Part shown: one piece after another, positions 16,891 through 26,050 of the stretch
Numbering within the stretch: the stretch's first letter is position 1
Layout: the number at the start of each line of letters is the position of its first letter
Assembly: GCA_011174795.1 (NCBI GenBank)
Contig: DUEY01000016.1
Location: forward strand, 1 to 51,308
Origin: Dehalococcoidia bacterium
Lineage (GTDB): Bacteria > Chloroflexota > Dehalococcoidia > SZUA-161
Direction of reading: 5' to 3'
Length of the DNA stretch: 51,308 nucleotides
The notes under the pieces: generated by a model
What the model was told of the DNA's origin: nothing
The model's input: only the letters and a program-made list of their open reading frames with translations
Databases searched by the model: none
Translations under genes and position numbers: made by a program

Positions 16891-18077
16891 AGGTGAAGAG
16901 GCTCGACGCAGCCTTTACTTACCATGAATAGCTCCGCTTGTTTCAGGAAATTCGGATCGAAGTAGTCGAGGTCAGTTGCAGTTATCAGCACCTGCTGGTA
17001 TTCGGCAACCGAATGAAGAAGGTGGCTTCTTCGCTGAGCATCCAGTTCCGATAGAACATCATCCAGGAGAAGTATCGGTTGCTCCCCGGTTTTACCGAGC
17101 ATGAATCTGGCCTCAGCGAGCTTTAACGATAGGGCAGCAGTCCTTTGCTGCCCTCTGGAGCCATAAATCCCTAAATCTACGTCATCTGTCGAGAAGCGGA
17201 GCTCGTCGCGGTGTGGCCCTATCAGTGACATCCCTTGGTTGATCTCCTTGACCCTCGCTGTTTGTAGTGCTTGAAAAAACACTGTAGAAATTTCCTCAAG
17301 CCTGGAATCTCCTGCTCCCTTCTTCTTATCGATGCTTCTATGATAAGCAAGGCTTAAGATGCCTTGTCCGCCGCTGAGTTCATCGTGGATGACCTGGGCT
17401 AAACGGGTAAGTTCGGTCACCATGTGTTCCCGCTGGACCGTTATATAAGCCCCTGTTTGTACGAGCTCTTGGTCCCAGTAGAGGAGCTCATCCGGACTTG
17501 CCCTGTTATCGGCTATCAGGCGCAGGAGGCGGTTGCGCTGCCACAGGATACGTTGATATCGCTGCAACTGGCGCAGGTAATGGCGGTCGATCTGGGAGTT
17601 AGTAATGTCAAGATAGCGGCGGCGAAGAGCTGGCTCACCTGCTATGATATTGATGTCCTGGGCGCTGAAAGGGACTACGTTGATTTGGCCGATAAGGTCA
17701 ATGGCACGCTTCGCTGTGCCATTAATCCTGATACGCTTCTGGACGGTTGAGGCTCCGGTTGTGCTCTGCTCTGTAGAGGATGAGTCGTTGGGTTTGCCCA
17801 TGAGGGCGATTTCGAGGCGAAGTTTCTTGCCAGCCCTATGAGCTTCTGCTGCGATTCGACAGACAGGCAATTCCTCTTTGAGGGCGGACCAATTGATGAG
17901 CTCCCTCTCGTTGCTGGCGCGATGTGACCTGCTGGTAGCCAGAATGTAGATTGCTTCGAGCAAATTGCTCTTTCCCTGAGCATTCTCACCTTGGAACACC
18001 ACTAGGTGAGATGGGAGGTCGAGTTCGAGGCTGGTGTAGTTGCGGAAGTTTGCCAGGCTTAAATACGTGAGGACCAA
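16887..18077 (-). CDS. recF: DNA replication/repair protein RecF
   Basis: 396 aa, typical for RecF, an SMC-like ABC ATPase that helps load RecA at single-strand gaps. Walker A is FQGENAQGKSNLLEAIYILA (about 29-48). The ABC signature is SRGQQRTAALSLKLAEA (about 310). Walker B is PILLLDDVLSELD. The N-terminus LSLANFRNYTSLEL is diagnostic. It is separated from dnaA/dnaN/gyrB, unlike the classical origin cluster, so this is not evidence of oriC. It is convergent with the activase gene, overlapping by four bases. Confidence 0.96.
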   Translation of the reverse strand: MVLTYLSLANFRNYTSLELDLPSHLVVFQGENAQGKSNLLEAIYILATSRSHRASNERELINWSALKEELPVCRIAAEAHRAGKKLRLEIALMGKPNDSSSTEQSTTGASTVQKRIRINGTAKRAIDLIGQINVVPFSAQDINIIAGEPALRRRYLDITNSQIDRHYLRQLQRYQRILWQRNRLLRLIADNRASPDELLYWDQELVQTGAYITVQREHMVTELTRLAQVIHDELSGGQGILSLAYHRSIDKKKGAGDSRLEEISTVFFQALQTARVKEINQGMSLIGPHRDELRFSTDDVDLGIYGSRGQQRTAALSLKLAEARFMLGKTGEQPILLLDDVLSELDAQRRSHLLHSVAEYQQVLITATDLDYFDPNFLKQAELFMVSKGCVEPLHL

Positions 18078-18183
18078 GCTTTACCTGTCTTTCACTGGTG
18101 TGCTGTATACCTGTAGTAACGATTTCATAGCCCTATGTTGATGGCGCTATACGTGCTCAGGCTTGGAGTAAATAACTAGCGCT

Positions 18184-19020
18184 TTAAGACTCCCTTATTG
18201 CTATGCCCATAGCGCCTGGGCCAGCGTGTGTTCCTAAAGTAGCCCCTACTCTCGTTATATAGAGTGGAGCCTCGGGGAAAGCCGTTTGTATGCGGTCGGC
18301 GAGGCTCTTTGCCTCGTCATGAATTGTTGTGTATGTCACCGCTATGTCTTTCACTCTAGCGAAGCCCGTGGCGAACTCGTAAAGGCGGTCCTCAGCCTTG
18401 GCCTTGGTGCGAGCTACACCAGTCTGCACAAGCTCGCCGTCTCGAATGGTAAGGAGAGGCCTTACTCGCAGTGCTGTCCCCAGCAAACCTCGGGTTTTGC
18501 TGAGGCGACCACCCCTTATCACGTATTTAAGAGTGTCGAGTAAAATGAGGATATGCGTTCGAGGGATCGACTGGCGCACGACCTCAGCTACTTGCTCCAG
18601 GGTCGCTCCAGAGCGGGCTTCCTGCGCGGCGGCGATAACCAGAAGCCCGCAGCCAACCGACAGCGTCGCAGAGTCTATCACTTCGATACGGCATTTTTTC
18701 TCAACGAGCTGGCTACCCAGCAATGCAGAATTGTAGGTGCCACTCTCTTTGGAGGTAAGATGTATCGAGATAATCTCGTTTGTTTCATCGGCGATCTTAT
18801 TATAGGTCTCGGCGAAGTCCTGCGGAGACGGCACGGAGGTAGAAGGATGGACGGAACCGTGTATCAGCATATCGTAGAATTCGTCTTTGCTTATATCTAC
18901 GCCGTCGCGGTATGATTTGTCACCAAACACCACATAGAGTGGAATCACTGAAATGCCTAACTCTTGTGCCAACTCAACTGGGATATCGAACGTGCTATCG
19001 GTCACAACTTTAACAGTCAT
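18184..19020 (-). CDS. DegV family fatty-acid-binding protein
   Basis: 278 aa, the normal length. DegV/FakB proteins bind a fatty acid in a cleft between two domains, and some present it to the kinase FakA for phosphorylation. Hallmarks: VKVVTDSTFDIP at the N-terminus, PSTSVPSPQDF around residue 60, SKESGTYNSA near 95, LDTLKYVIRGGRLSKTRG near 160 and HAGPGAMGIAI at the C-terminus. No fakA homologue is in the window. It lies 106 bases downstream of recF's start on the same strand and diverges from nadA. Confidence 0.93.
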   Translation of the reverse strand: MTVKVVTDSTFDIPVELAQELGISVIPLYVVFGDKSYRDGVDISKDEFYDMLIHGSVHPSTSVPSPQDFAETYNKIADETNEIISIHLTSKESGTYNSALLGSQLVEKKCRIEVIDSATLSVGCGLLVIAAAQEARSGATLEQVAEVVRQSIPRTHILILLDTLKYVIRGGRLSKTRGLLGTALRVRPLLTIRDGELVQTGVARTKAKAEDRLYEFATGFARVKDIAVTYTTIHDEAKSLADRIQTAFPEAPLYITRVGATLGTHAGPGAMGIAIRES

Positions 19021-19170
19021 GCTTCTCCTTAAAACACATTCTTACAAGCGTTTAAGCGATTTGGCAGTCGAAGATATTGCCATCATTGTAACATCTTTTT
19101 CAACATGCTTCACTTTTAACAGGCGACCCAAATCGTATAGATACTTGAGATGCTGGCAATGCTGCTCTCG

Positions 19171-19200
19171 TTGACACTGGATGAGTATTTAGATTAATCT
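19171..19200 (+). promoter_or_regulatory. sigma-A promoter for the nadA-nadB-nadC operon
   Basis: A perfect TTGACA (19171-19176), an 18-base spacer and TAATCT (19195-19200), ending 22 bases before the nadA GTG. The short leader leaves little room for a riboswitch. I saw no clear NrtR or NiaR palindrome. Confidence 0.5.
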
Positions 19201-19222
19201 ATCCTTGGAGGGCTGAGTAGGG

Positions 19223-20146
19223 GTGACTGCGCCGGTGACCACAGAAAATAAACTCCGGGAGAGGATTATCGAGCTCAAGAAGGGGCTCAATGCGGTTATT
19301 ATGGCGCATAATTATCAATTACCTGAGGTTCAGGACATCGCTGATGTTACGGGCGACTCCTTGGAATTAGCACGCGAGGCAACCCGGATTGATTGCGAGG
19401 TCATCGTACTGTGCGGTGTGCTCTTCATGGCGGAGAGCGCTGCCATATTGAATCCTGCACGTACTGTGCTGCTCAGCGAAGGAACCGCTGGATGTCCTAT
19501 GGCGGACATGATAAATGTCGATGACCTGAGACGATGGAAGCAGAGGTATCCCAAGGCTACAGTAGTCTGCTATGTGAACTCCTCGGCAGCAGTCAAAGCG
19601 GAGAGCGACTACTGCTGTACCTCCGCTAATGCGCTGAAGGTGGTGGATGCGGTGCCTAACGATGAGATACTGTTCGTCCCAGATATGAACCTGGGACACT
19701 ACGTGTCGACCAAGACCAACAAACGGATAATACTCTACCCCGGATACTGCAACACCCATCATCGCCTTACGGCTAAGCATGTCATAAGGGCCAAACAGGG
19801 GCATCCTGATGCTGTGGTGCTGGTGCATCCCGAGTGCCGTGCCGAGGTCATTGAGCAAGCTGATGCAGCGCTCAGCACCTCACAGATGCTGCGATATGCC
19901 AGGGAAAACTCAGCGAAGACGTTCCTTGTCGGCACTGAGGAGGGATTGGGCTACCGCTTGCAGCGGGATAATCCGGGCAAGATCTTCCATGTCATTTCTA
20001 AGTCTCTCATATGTCCTGACATGAAGAAAACGACGTTGTATGAAATTGTCAGGACGATGGAGAGGAGGAAAAACGTTGTTATTGTTCCCGAGGAGGTGAG
20101 GCTGAGGGCGGAGCGTGCCTTGGACCGAATGCTGGCTGTAGTTTAG
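19223..20146 (+). CDS. nadA: quinolinate synthase NadA
   Basis: 307 aa. It condenses iminoaspartate with dihydroxyacetone phosphate to quinolinate using a [4Fe-4S] cluster. Family motifs: MAHNYQLPEVQDIADVTGDSL at the N-terminus, CGVLFMAESAAIL, CYVNSSAAVKAESDYCCTSANA, HPECRAEV and SKSLICPDMKKTTL. These supply the three cluster cysteines (near residues 73, 159-161 equivalent and 260 region). It starts at GTG 19223 behind GGAGG. It is the first gene of a compact operon: nadB follows after 16 bases. Confidence 0.96.
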   Translation: MTAPVTTENKLRERIIELKKGLNAVIMAHNYQLPEVQDIADVTGDSLELAREATRIDCEVIVLCGVLFMAESAAILNPARTVLLSEGTAGCPMADMINVDDLRRWKQRYPKATVVCYVNSSAAVKAESDYCCTSANALKVVDAVPNDEILFVPDMNLGHYVSTKTNKRIILYPGYCNTHHRLTAKHVIRAKQGHPDAVVLVHPECRAEVIEQADAALSTSQMLRYARENSAKTFLVGTEEGLGYRLQRDNPGKIFHVISKSLICPDMKKTTLYEIVRTMERRKNVVIVPEEVRLRAERALDRMLAVV

Positions 20147-20162
20147 TCTGGCAGGATAGTTG

Positions 20163-21707
20163 ATGAATGAATATGATTACATAATAGTGGGCAGTGGGAT
20201 AGCCGGGCTTTATGATGCTCTGCTGGCTCAGGAGTTGGGCAGCGTTCTCATCCTCACTAAAGGCAGCATTGATGAGTGCAACACGAAGCATGCTCAGGGA
20301 GGCATCGCTGCGGCAATAAGCAATGCCGACTCGCCGGAGCTTCACTTTCAGGATACTATTGATGCCGGTGCTGGCTTATGTGACCCGGAGGCGGTGCGCA
20401 TTCTCACGGAGGAGGCCGCTGACCGTATTGCTGACCTCGTCAAGTATGGAGTTCCCTTCGATACGGTTAATGGCGAGATAGCCCTGACGATGGAGGCTGC
20501 CCACAGCGTTGCGCGCATTTTACATGCCGGCGGTGATGCTACGGGCGAGCATATAGAGACAACACTGAGCAGGGCTGCACGCTCTGCGAGGAAGATTACC
20601 ATTCGTGAGCACTGTCTTGCTACCGACATACTTGTGCGGGATGGAAGTGTCTATGGGGTTGCCGCTATTGACCTACACACCGGGTCTGTGGAGGAGTTTG
20701 GCTGCCGTTTCCTCATTCTGGCGACTGGTGGTGTAGGTCAGTTGTTTAAGACTACCACCAATCCTGATATTGCTACTGGCGATGGTGTGGCTCTAGCCTA
20801 CCGTGCCGGCGCTGAAATCGTCGATATCGAGTTTATACAGTTCCATCCCACTGCGCTGTACCTACCAGGAGCACCACGGTTTCTCATCTCGGAAGCGGTT
20901 AGGGGCGAGGGAGGTATATTGCGGAACTCCAGGGGGGAGCGCTTCATGCTGAGCTATACAGAGATTGGCGACCTGAGCGCTAGAGACATTGTTGCCCGCA
21001 GCGTTCATGCTGAGATGAAAAAGACCGGGACAGACCATGTGTACCTCGACGTAACCAAACTGCAGCCACGCGTTATCGCCAATCGCTTTCCTCACATCTA
21101 TAAATTCTGCCTTGACCATGGTCTGGATATCACAACTTCGATGATACCGGTAGCTCCTGCCGCCCACTACATAATGGGGGGTGTCAGGACTAATTACTGG
21201 GGGGAAACAAATATAAATGGTCTGTTTGCCAGCGGCGAGGTGGCGTGTACCGGTGTACATGGGGCAAACCGCCTAGCCTCGAACTCATTGCTGGAGGTGC
21301 TGGTCTTCAGCAAGCGAATTGTGGAACGGACGAAGGGAGGGGGTGGCAATACATACGAATCTGCTGGTGATGAGGTCCATTCACTTGGGTCACGGGAGCC
21401 CGGAAGTGTTTCAGTTCCGCCGCTGACCCTTAATTCTCTCCAGTCGCTGCTCTGGGACAACGTGGGTATTGAACGCTCTGGGAATGGATTGGAGAAAGCG
21501 GTTACTATCCTCGCCGCCTGGGAGAGGAACCTCCAGCCCTCTGTAGACCGTCCTTCATATGAGCTGGCGAACATGGTAGTGGTGGGACGCTTAATGGCTG
21601 AGGCAGCATTGATCAGGGAGGAGAGCAGGGGGGCTCACTTCCGCTCAGATTTTCCAAAGCCGTCGGATGCTTGGCTCAAGCATGTCGTGTTCAGGAAGGC
21701 AAGCTAA
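20163..21707 (+). CDS. nadB: L-aspartate oxidase NadB
   Basis: 514-515 aa flavoprotein that oxidises L-aspartate to iminoaspartate, the substrate of NadA. It has the FAD-binding dinucleotide fold YIIVGSGIAGLYDALLA at the N-terminus, then KHAQGGIAAA. Catalytic-domain phrases include FIQFHPTALYLPG, SEAVRGEGGILRN and MGGVRTNYWGETNINGLFASGE. The C-terminal helical domain is present. The track begins at TTG 20160; the adjacent ATG at 20163 is more likely. As an anaerobe-type NadB it may use fumarate rather than oxygen as acceptor (inference). Confidence 0.96.
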   Translation: MNEYDYIIVGSGIAGLYDALLAQELGSVLILTKGSIDECNTKHAQGGIAAAISNADSPELHFQDTIDAGAGLCDPEAVRILTEEAADRIADLVKYGVPFDTVNGEIALTMEAAHSVARILHAGGDATGEHIETTLSRAARSARKITIREHCLATDILVRDGSVYGVAAIDLHTGSVEEFGCRFLILATGGVGQLFKTTTNPDIATGDGVALAYRAGAEIVDIEFIQFHPTALYLPGAPRFLISEAVRGEGGILRNSRGERFMLSYTEIGDLSARDIVARSVHAEMKKTGTDHVYLDVTKLQPRVIANRFPHIYKFCLDHGLDITTSMIPVAPAAHYIMGGVRTNYWGETNINGLFASGEVACTGVHGANRLASNSLLEVLVFSKRIVERTKGGGGNTYESAGDEVHSLGSREPGSVSVPPLTLNSLQSLLWDNVGIERSGNGLEKAVTILAAWERNLQPSVDRPSYELANMVVVGRLMAEAALIREESRGAHFRSDFPKPSDAWLKHVVFRKAS

Positions 21708-21728
21708 TATTTATGGGGTGGTTGGGGA

Positions 21729-22589
21729 ATGGATGAGATACTTCAGGAAACGCAGGTCGAGGAAATAATAGACAGGGCTTTGGCCGAGGATTTAGGTCAG
21801 GGCGATGTTACTACTGAAGCGCTGATACCGGCAGACCAGGAGGGAATAGCACACCTGGTGGCCAAGGGTGCCGGGATATTGGCGGGACTTGGCTTGACCA
21901 CCAAGGTGTTTCAAAAGGTGGATGCAGAACTGAAGGTCGAAGAGCTTGTTTCTGATGGCACTAAGGTGACTTCCGGGGATAGAGTGGCTGTTGTTAGGGG
22001 AAAAGTATCAAGCATTCTCAGGGCGGAGAGGGTAGCATTGAACTTCCTTCAGCATCTAAGCGGCATCGCTACTGAGACGGCACGGTATGTGGATGCTGTT
22101 TCGGGGACTAAGGCACTGATTATGGATACACGTAAGACAATCCCCGGTTTGAGGATGCTTGAGAAGTATGCTGTGCGGGTAGGTGGAGGAAAGAATCATA
22201 GACTGAACTTGGGTGATAGCATTCTAATTAAGGATAACCACCTCGTAGCCCTTCGCTCTCGTGGTGTTGGGTTGGGGGAGGCTGTAAGAAAGGCTCGGAA
22301 GCAAGCACCTGAGCGCTTGAAGGTAGAGGTTGAGGTCGAGTCTATAGACCAGGCTGAGGAGGCGCTGTTTGCAGGGGCGGAGGTGATTATGCTTGATAAT
22401 ATGAGTTTAGAGGAGATGCAACAGGTGGTGGAGCTAGCGCAGGGGAGAGCTATGCTTGAAGCATCTGGTGGAATTACTCTTGAAAACGTACGCGCGGTAG
22501 CTGAGACCGGCGTTGACCTGATATCAATTGGTGCACTCACCCATTCGGTAAAGGCGCTGGATATAAGCCTTGAAATCGAGTTTGGATGA
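21729..22589 (+). CDS. nadC: nicotinate-nucleotide pyrophosphorylase (carboxylating) NadC
   Basis: 286 aa. It converts quinolinate plus PRPP to nicotinate mononucleotide and CO2. Motifs: ALAEDLGQGDVTTEAL at the N-terminus; LNFLQHLSGIAT near residue 100; DTRKTIPGLRMLEKYAVR; GGGKNHRLNLGDSILIKDNH; VEVEVES; and EASGGITLENV with the SIGALTHS phosphate-binding loop at the C-terminus. Normal length. It starts 21 bases after nadB and ends the operon, convergent with larE. Its product, after adenylation to NaAD, is the substrate of LarB encoded nearby. Confidence 0.96.
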   Translation: MDEILQETQVEEIIDRALAEDLGQGDVTTEALIPADQEGIAHLVAKGAGILAGLGLTTKVFQKVDAELKVEELVSDGTKVTSGDRVAVVRGKVSSILRAERVALNFLQHLSGIATETARYVDAVSGTKALIMDTRKTIPGLRMLEKYAVRVGGGKNHRLNLGDSILIKDNHLVALRSRGVGLGEAVRKARKQAPERLKVEVEVESIDQAEEALFAGAEVIMLDNMSLEEMQQVVELAQGRAMLEASGGITLENVRAVAETGVDLISIGALTHSVKALDISLEIEFG

Positions 22590-22610
22590 GGTGACTACGG
22601 TTTCCCCTTT

Positions 22611-23450
22611 TCATTCCTGCTGACCTTGGAGCTTCCGGTCATAACCTCCAGACCTGTATCCCTCGAGGTCCAGTGTTGCAAACTCATACCCCAGGCTCTT
22701 GAGCTTTTGTAAAATCCGGTGCATGACAGCTTCCTCGAGCAGCAGGTTGATTTCATCCTGCCCGCACTCAATACGTGCTAGGTCGCCATGATCTCGAACC
22801 CGTAATACCTTCACCCCCGTCAAAGCGCGGATATAGCCTTCGGCGCGGGCTATTCTTTCGAGCTTCGCTGGTTCAATGGGTTGACCGTATGGGATTCTTG
22901 ACGCCAGACATGAGTTTGCTGGTTTGCTGGCTGCCGTAAGCCCCAGCAGGTTTCCCATGATCCGAGTCGCATCTTTGGAAAGACCTGCATCCATCAGGGG
23001 GCTGTATATACCCATTTCCTTTGCTGCTTTGAGGCCGGGCCTGTATTCATCCAAATCCGAGAACGTCGTGCCATCAGCAACCGTGATAAAACCAAGCTCA
23101 GTCGCTTTCCTTATCAGCTTTTCAAACCGGTAGCTCTTGCATAGGTAACATCTTTGAGGCGGGTTATTGCGAAATCCGGGTATATCAAGCTCGTTGAGCT
23201 CCAGCATCAAGAACTTTATTCCGATGTCATTGGCTATCTTCCTCGCGTCATCAATTTCAACAGCTGGCAGCAGAGGAGAATCAATAGTGATGGCTAACGC
23301 CTTCCGACCGAGGGCTCTGTTAGCCAGCATGGCTACTAGAGAGCTGTCAGCACCGCCTGAGAAAGACACGGCTATGCTTCCCTTATGCCTCAATGCTTCC
23401 ACAAGCTCATCTATTCTTTTACTCCACAGTCTGCGCTCGGTTTTGTTCAT
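22611..23450 (-). CDS. larE: ATP-dependent sacrificial sulfur transferase LarE
   Basis: 279 aa. LarE adenylates the carboxylates made by LarB and inserts sulfur donated by its own cysteine (or a cluster) to make the pyridinium dithiocarboxylate. The PP-loop SFSGGADSSLVAML is at the N-terminus. PPQRCYLCKSYRFEKLI and the segment NSCLASRIPYG are present; the latter holds the position equivalent to the sacrificial Cys of the Lactobacillus enzyme. It follows larC by 10 bases on the same strand, so larC-larE form an operon diverging from larB. Confidence 0.94.
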   Translation of the reverse strand: MNKTERRLWSKRIDELVEALRHKGSIAVSFSGGADSSLVAMLANRALGRKALAITIDSPLLPAVEIDDARKIANDIGIKFLMLELNELDIPGFRNNPPQRCYLCKSYRFEKLIRKATELGFITVADGTTFSDLDEYRPGLKAAKEMGIYSPLMDAGLSKDATRIMGNLLGLTAASKPANSCLASRIPYGQPIEPAKLERIARAEGYIRALTGVKVLRVRDHGDLARIECGQDEINLLLEEAVMHRILQKLKSLGYEFATLDLEGYRSGGYDRKLQGQQE

Positions 23451-23460
23451 GGCTTCTCGC

Positions 23461-24714
23461 CTACATCAGAGCTTCGATGGCCTTCTGTTTCACCACGTCC
23501 TCAAGCTCCCTCAGAGGCTTGCCTGTTTGGTCTGCCAGCTTCTTAACGTCATCGTATTCTGGCTTGACCTGGATAATTTGTCCTCGTGTGCTTCTGGCTA
23601 CTTTTACATTGACGATTTGCTTTACGTCATCGACGATTACCTCAACGGGCAAAGATTCCCGGGCAAGGATCCGCCGTTCACATGCTTGAATTCTTACTCC
23701 CAGCGTGCCTGTCTCTTCTATCAGGATTCTACACATGCGCTCTATGCTTGAGAAATCTGTTATTACTTTGACGATATGTCCCGGCCTGCCTTTCTTGGTT
23801 AATGTTGGTATCACTATCACATCCTTGGCACCTTCTTGAAGCATCTTGTCCATGGCGCAACCTATTACTTCTCCGGTTGCATCATCGATATTGGTCTCGA
23901 TCGAATATACATAGTCACTTGAGAGCCCGAAGTCACAGGTCTCGCCTAGGACAACCCTCAGTACATTAGGCATCTCGATAAATTCCTTTGAGCCTGCGCC
24001 GTAGCCAATGCCGATTGGTTTCATAGGCGGATAGAACCTGACAGAGTGATGTACCAGGGTGGTCAGGAGCGCAGCCCCTGTTGGTGTAGCAAGTTCGGCT
24101 TCGACGGGTCCTCCGATGGTAAGGAAGCCTTTAGAACGTAGTATTTCTATTGTGGCTGGTGCGGGGGATGAGACCGAGCCATGGGAGAACTGAAACGAAC
24201 CGCCCCCGACAGCGACTGGGGTTGAATAGACGGTTGCATCTGTGAAAAGGCCTAAATCATCAAGTGCAGCGGCAGTGCCGATGACATCGGAGAGGGTATC
24301 GGCAGAAGCAGTTTCGTGGAGATTTACTTCCTGCACGCTTTGCCCATGAGCTTGTGCCTCGGCGGAAACGAGGGCGTTTATTGAGTCTAAGGCAAACTGT
24401 TTGGCTTTGTCAGAGAGCTGCAAATCCTGTAGGCATGTGGATGCCGCTTCTATGAGTTCAACTGCAGTCCTGTGGATGACCTCCTCTTCAATCTTAATAT
24501 CGAGCGCTTTAGCTCGTATACCTCTGCTGATGGTATCTCTAACCCCAATCTCCAGGTTTTTACATCCAGGCAAGTATTTGACAGGTGTTCTCATTGCCTC
24601 GATAACTGATGTGGTGTTTGCGCCGAGGTCGAGCAGGGCGCCAATTATCATATCCCCTGATACACCGGCTATCTGAGGGTCAAAGACAAGGATGCGTCTA
24701 TTATCCTTTGACAT
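23461..24714 (-). CDS. larC: nickel-pincer cofactor cyclometallase LarC (single full-length ORF)
   Basis: 417 aa. LarC inserts nickel into the dithiocarboxylate to complete the nickel-pincer nucleotide (NPN) cofactor of lactate racemase and related LarA enzymes, using CTP. Seen: N-terminal FDPQIAGVSGDMIIGALLDLGA, HETASADTLSDVIGTA, a PTGAALLTTL block, and a C-terminal half with ETNIDDATGEVIGCAMDKML. In Lactobacillus plantarum larC is split and joined by frameshifting; here both halves are one continuous ORF. It is first in the larC-larE operon. No larA racemase is in the window. Confidence 0.95.
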   Translation of the reverse strand: MSKDNRRILVFDPQIAGVSGDMIIGALLDLGANTTSVIEAMRTPVKYLPGCKNLEIGVRDTISRGIRAKALDIKIEEEVIHRTAVELIEAASTCLQDLQLSDKAKQFALDSINALVSAEAQAHGQSVQEVNLHETASADTLSDVIGTAAALDDLGLFTDATVYSTPVAVGGGSFQFSHGSVSSPAPATIEILRSKGFLTIGGPVEAELATPTGAALLTTLVHHSVRFYPPMKPIGIGYGAGSKEFIEMPNVLRVVLGETCDFGLSSDYVYSIETNIDDATGEVIGCAMDKMLQEGAKDVIVIPTLTKKGRPGHIVKVITDFSSIERMCRILIEETGTLGVRIQACERRILARESLPVEVIVDDVKQIVNVKVARSTRGQIIQVKPEYDDVKKLADQTGKPLRELEDVVKQKAIEALM

Positions 24715-24755
24715 AGATCTCCCCTTTTATTTCTCGATTAAGACTAGTATACTAC

Positions 24756-24774
24756 GTGCACATGTATTGTGCAC
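24756..24774. promoter_or_regulatory. inverted repeat in the larC/larB divergent promoter region
   Basis: GTGCACA and TGTGCAC form a perfect 7-base inverted repeat around TGTAT, in the 83 bases between divergent larC and larB. A TATACT (24748-24753), itself within a palindromic AGTATACT readable on both strands, lies just left of it. The position suits an operator for a regulator controlling both directions. No lar regulator is encoded in the window. Confidence 0.4.
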
Positions 24775-24800
24775 CTTATGTGTCTTAGGAGGTTTTCTTG

Positions 24801-25580
24801 TTGAGAGAAGTGCTTGAGAAGCTGGCGAGGGGTGAAATCACTTTGGACCAAGCTGAGAAGGCTCTCAAGGCGTTAGCTTTGGAGGAGGTTGGTGATTTAG
24901 CTAGGCTGGATGTAGGTCGGGAAATCAGACATGGCGTACCTGAGGTCGTTATTGCTGAGGGCAAAACACCGGATGATGTGGCTGAGATAGCGTCAACAAC
25001 CCTGGATAAGACGGGAAGGGTGATCATAAGTCGAGTTACCGAGAAGCATCTTGCGGCTCTGGAGGCGGTAGTAGCAAAACACGGTTTACCAAAGGAAGGT
25101 ATGGATACGGGGACTGTGGTGATGAGAAGTAAGGATTTTACGGCGAGGGCTACAGGGGGGAGAGTGGGAATAATCACGGCGGGCACTTCCGATATTCCTG
25201 TTGCTGAGGAAGCCAGGGCGATGGCTTCGGAGATGGGATGTGAGGTTACAACGGCCTACGATGTGGGAGCGGCGGGAGTACACAGACTGTTGCCCCCGCT
25301 GAAAGAGATGCTGGCACAGGACGTCGATGTAATTGTCGTGGTTGCTGGCAGGGAGGGTGCGCTGCCCACGCTGCTGGCAAGCATGGTAGATGTGCCCTTG
25401 ATAGCTGTTCCGACATCTTTTGGATACGGTTTTGGCGGAAAGGGCGTTGCCGCCATGATGGCTATGCTGCAATCTTGTTCCCTGGGCTTATCGGTTGTCA
25501 ACATTGATGGGGGAATTCCTGCGGGTGCAGTGGCAGCTTTAATCGCCAACCGAGCTGCTAAATTCAGGAAAAGAGATTGA
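24801..25580 (+). CDS. larB: pyridinium-3,5-biscarboxylic acid mononucleotide synthase LarB
   Basis: 259-260 aa. LarB carboxylates and hydrolyses nicotinic acid adenine dinucleotide, the first step to the NPN cofactor. The N-terminal third has RLDVGREIRHGVPEVVIAEGKT; the C-terminal PurE-like domain has ITAGTSDIPVAEEA, DVGAAGVHRLL, VAGREGALPTLLA and NIDGGIPAGAVAAL. AGGAGG (24787-24792) is 5 bases from TTG 24798 and 8 bases from TTG 24801; the second fits best. Either way the start is a TTG codon. Divergent from larC-larE and convergent with dtd. Confidence 0.95.
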   Translation: MREVLEKLARGEITLDQAEKALKALALEEVGDLARLDVGREIRHGVPEVVIAEGKTPDDVAEIASTTLDKTGRVIISRVTEKHLAALEAVVAKHGLPKEGMDTGTVVMRSKDFTARATGGRVGIITAGTSDIPVAEEARAMASEMGCEVTTAYDVGAAGVHRLLPPLKEMLAQDVDVIVVVAGREGALPTLLASMVDVPLIAVPTSFGYGFGGKGVAAMMAMLQSCSLGLSVVNIDGGIPAGAVAALIANRAAKFRKRD

Positions 25581-25588
25581 GTTTAATG

Positions 25589-26050
25589 CTAGTGCCTTGG
25601 CTGGTGTCGTTCTTCGCTATCTATATAGATGGTGACGGGCCCATCGTTGTGGATCTCGACCAGCATATGCTGCTGGAAGCGACCGGTTTTAACCTGTAAT
25701 CCCGCGTTACGCAGATAGTGGACGAATTTATCAATCAGTGGCTCAGCTTTCTCAGGTGGGGCGGCATCGGTAAAGCTGGGACGGCGTCCTTTGCGGGTAC
25801 TGGCAAAGAGAGTGAACTGGCTGACTACTAATAGTTCACCGGCAATATCCAGAGCGGATAGATTGAACTTTCCAGCCTCGTCGGAGAAGATACGCAGGTT
25901 AGCAATTTTTTCTGCTAGGTAGTGGGAGTCGGCATCGGAATCACCATCACCAACCCCGAGAAGCACCACGAGGCCTTGATTGATGGTAGTGATGGGTTGC
26001 CCTTCGATGCTAACTGAAGCACGGGAGACCCGCTGGATAAGGGCTCTCAA
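25589..26050 (-). CDS. dtd: D-aminoacyl-tRNA deacylase
   Basis: 153 aa, family length about 145-155. It removes D-amino acids (and glycine mischarged on tRNA-Ala) from tRNA. The diagnostic SQFTLFASTRKGRRPSFTDAA is intact, as are MRALIQRVSRASV at the N-terminus and the C-terminal GPVTIYID, which corresponds to the cross-subunit Gly-cisPro region. Its ATG overlaps the stop of the FmdB-type gene in an ATGA, so the two are translationally coupled and share the CIRCE-controlled promoter. Confidence 0.96.
   Translation of the reverse strand: MRALIQRVSRASVSIEGQPITTINQGLVVLLGVGDGDSDADSHYLAEKIANLRIFSDEAGKFNLSALDIAGELLVVSQFTLFASTRKGRRPSFTDAAPPEKAEPLIDKFVHYLRNAGLQVKTGRFQQHMLVEIHNDGPVTIYIDSEERHQPRH

Noticed and set aside
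16887-18077. recF as a sign of the replication origin
   Set aside because: dnaA, dnaN and gyrB are absent and no DnaA-box cluster is visible nearby.
24715-25580. LarA racemase within the lar cluster
   Set aside because: All neighbouring ORFs are accounted for as larB, larC, larE, dtd and fmdB; none has LarA features.
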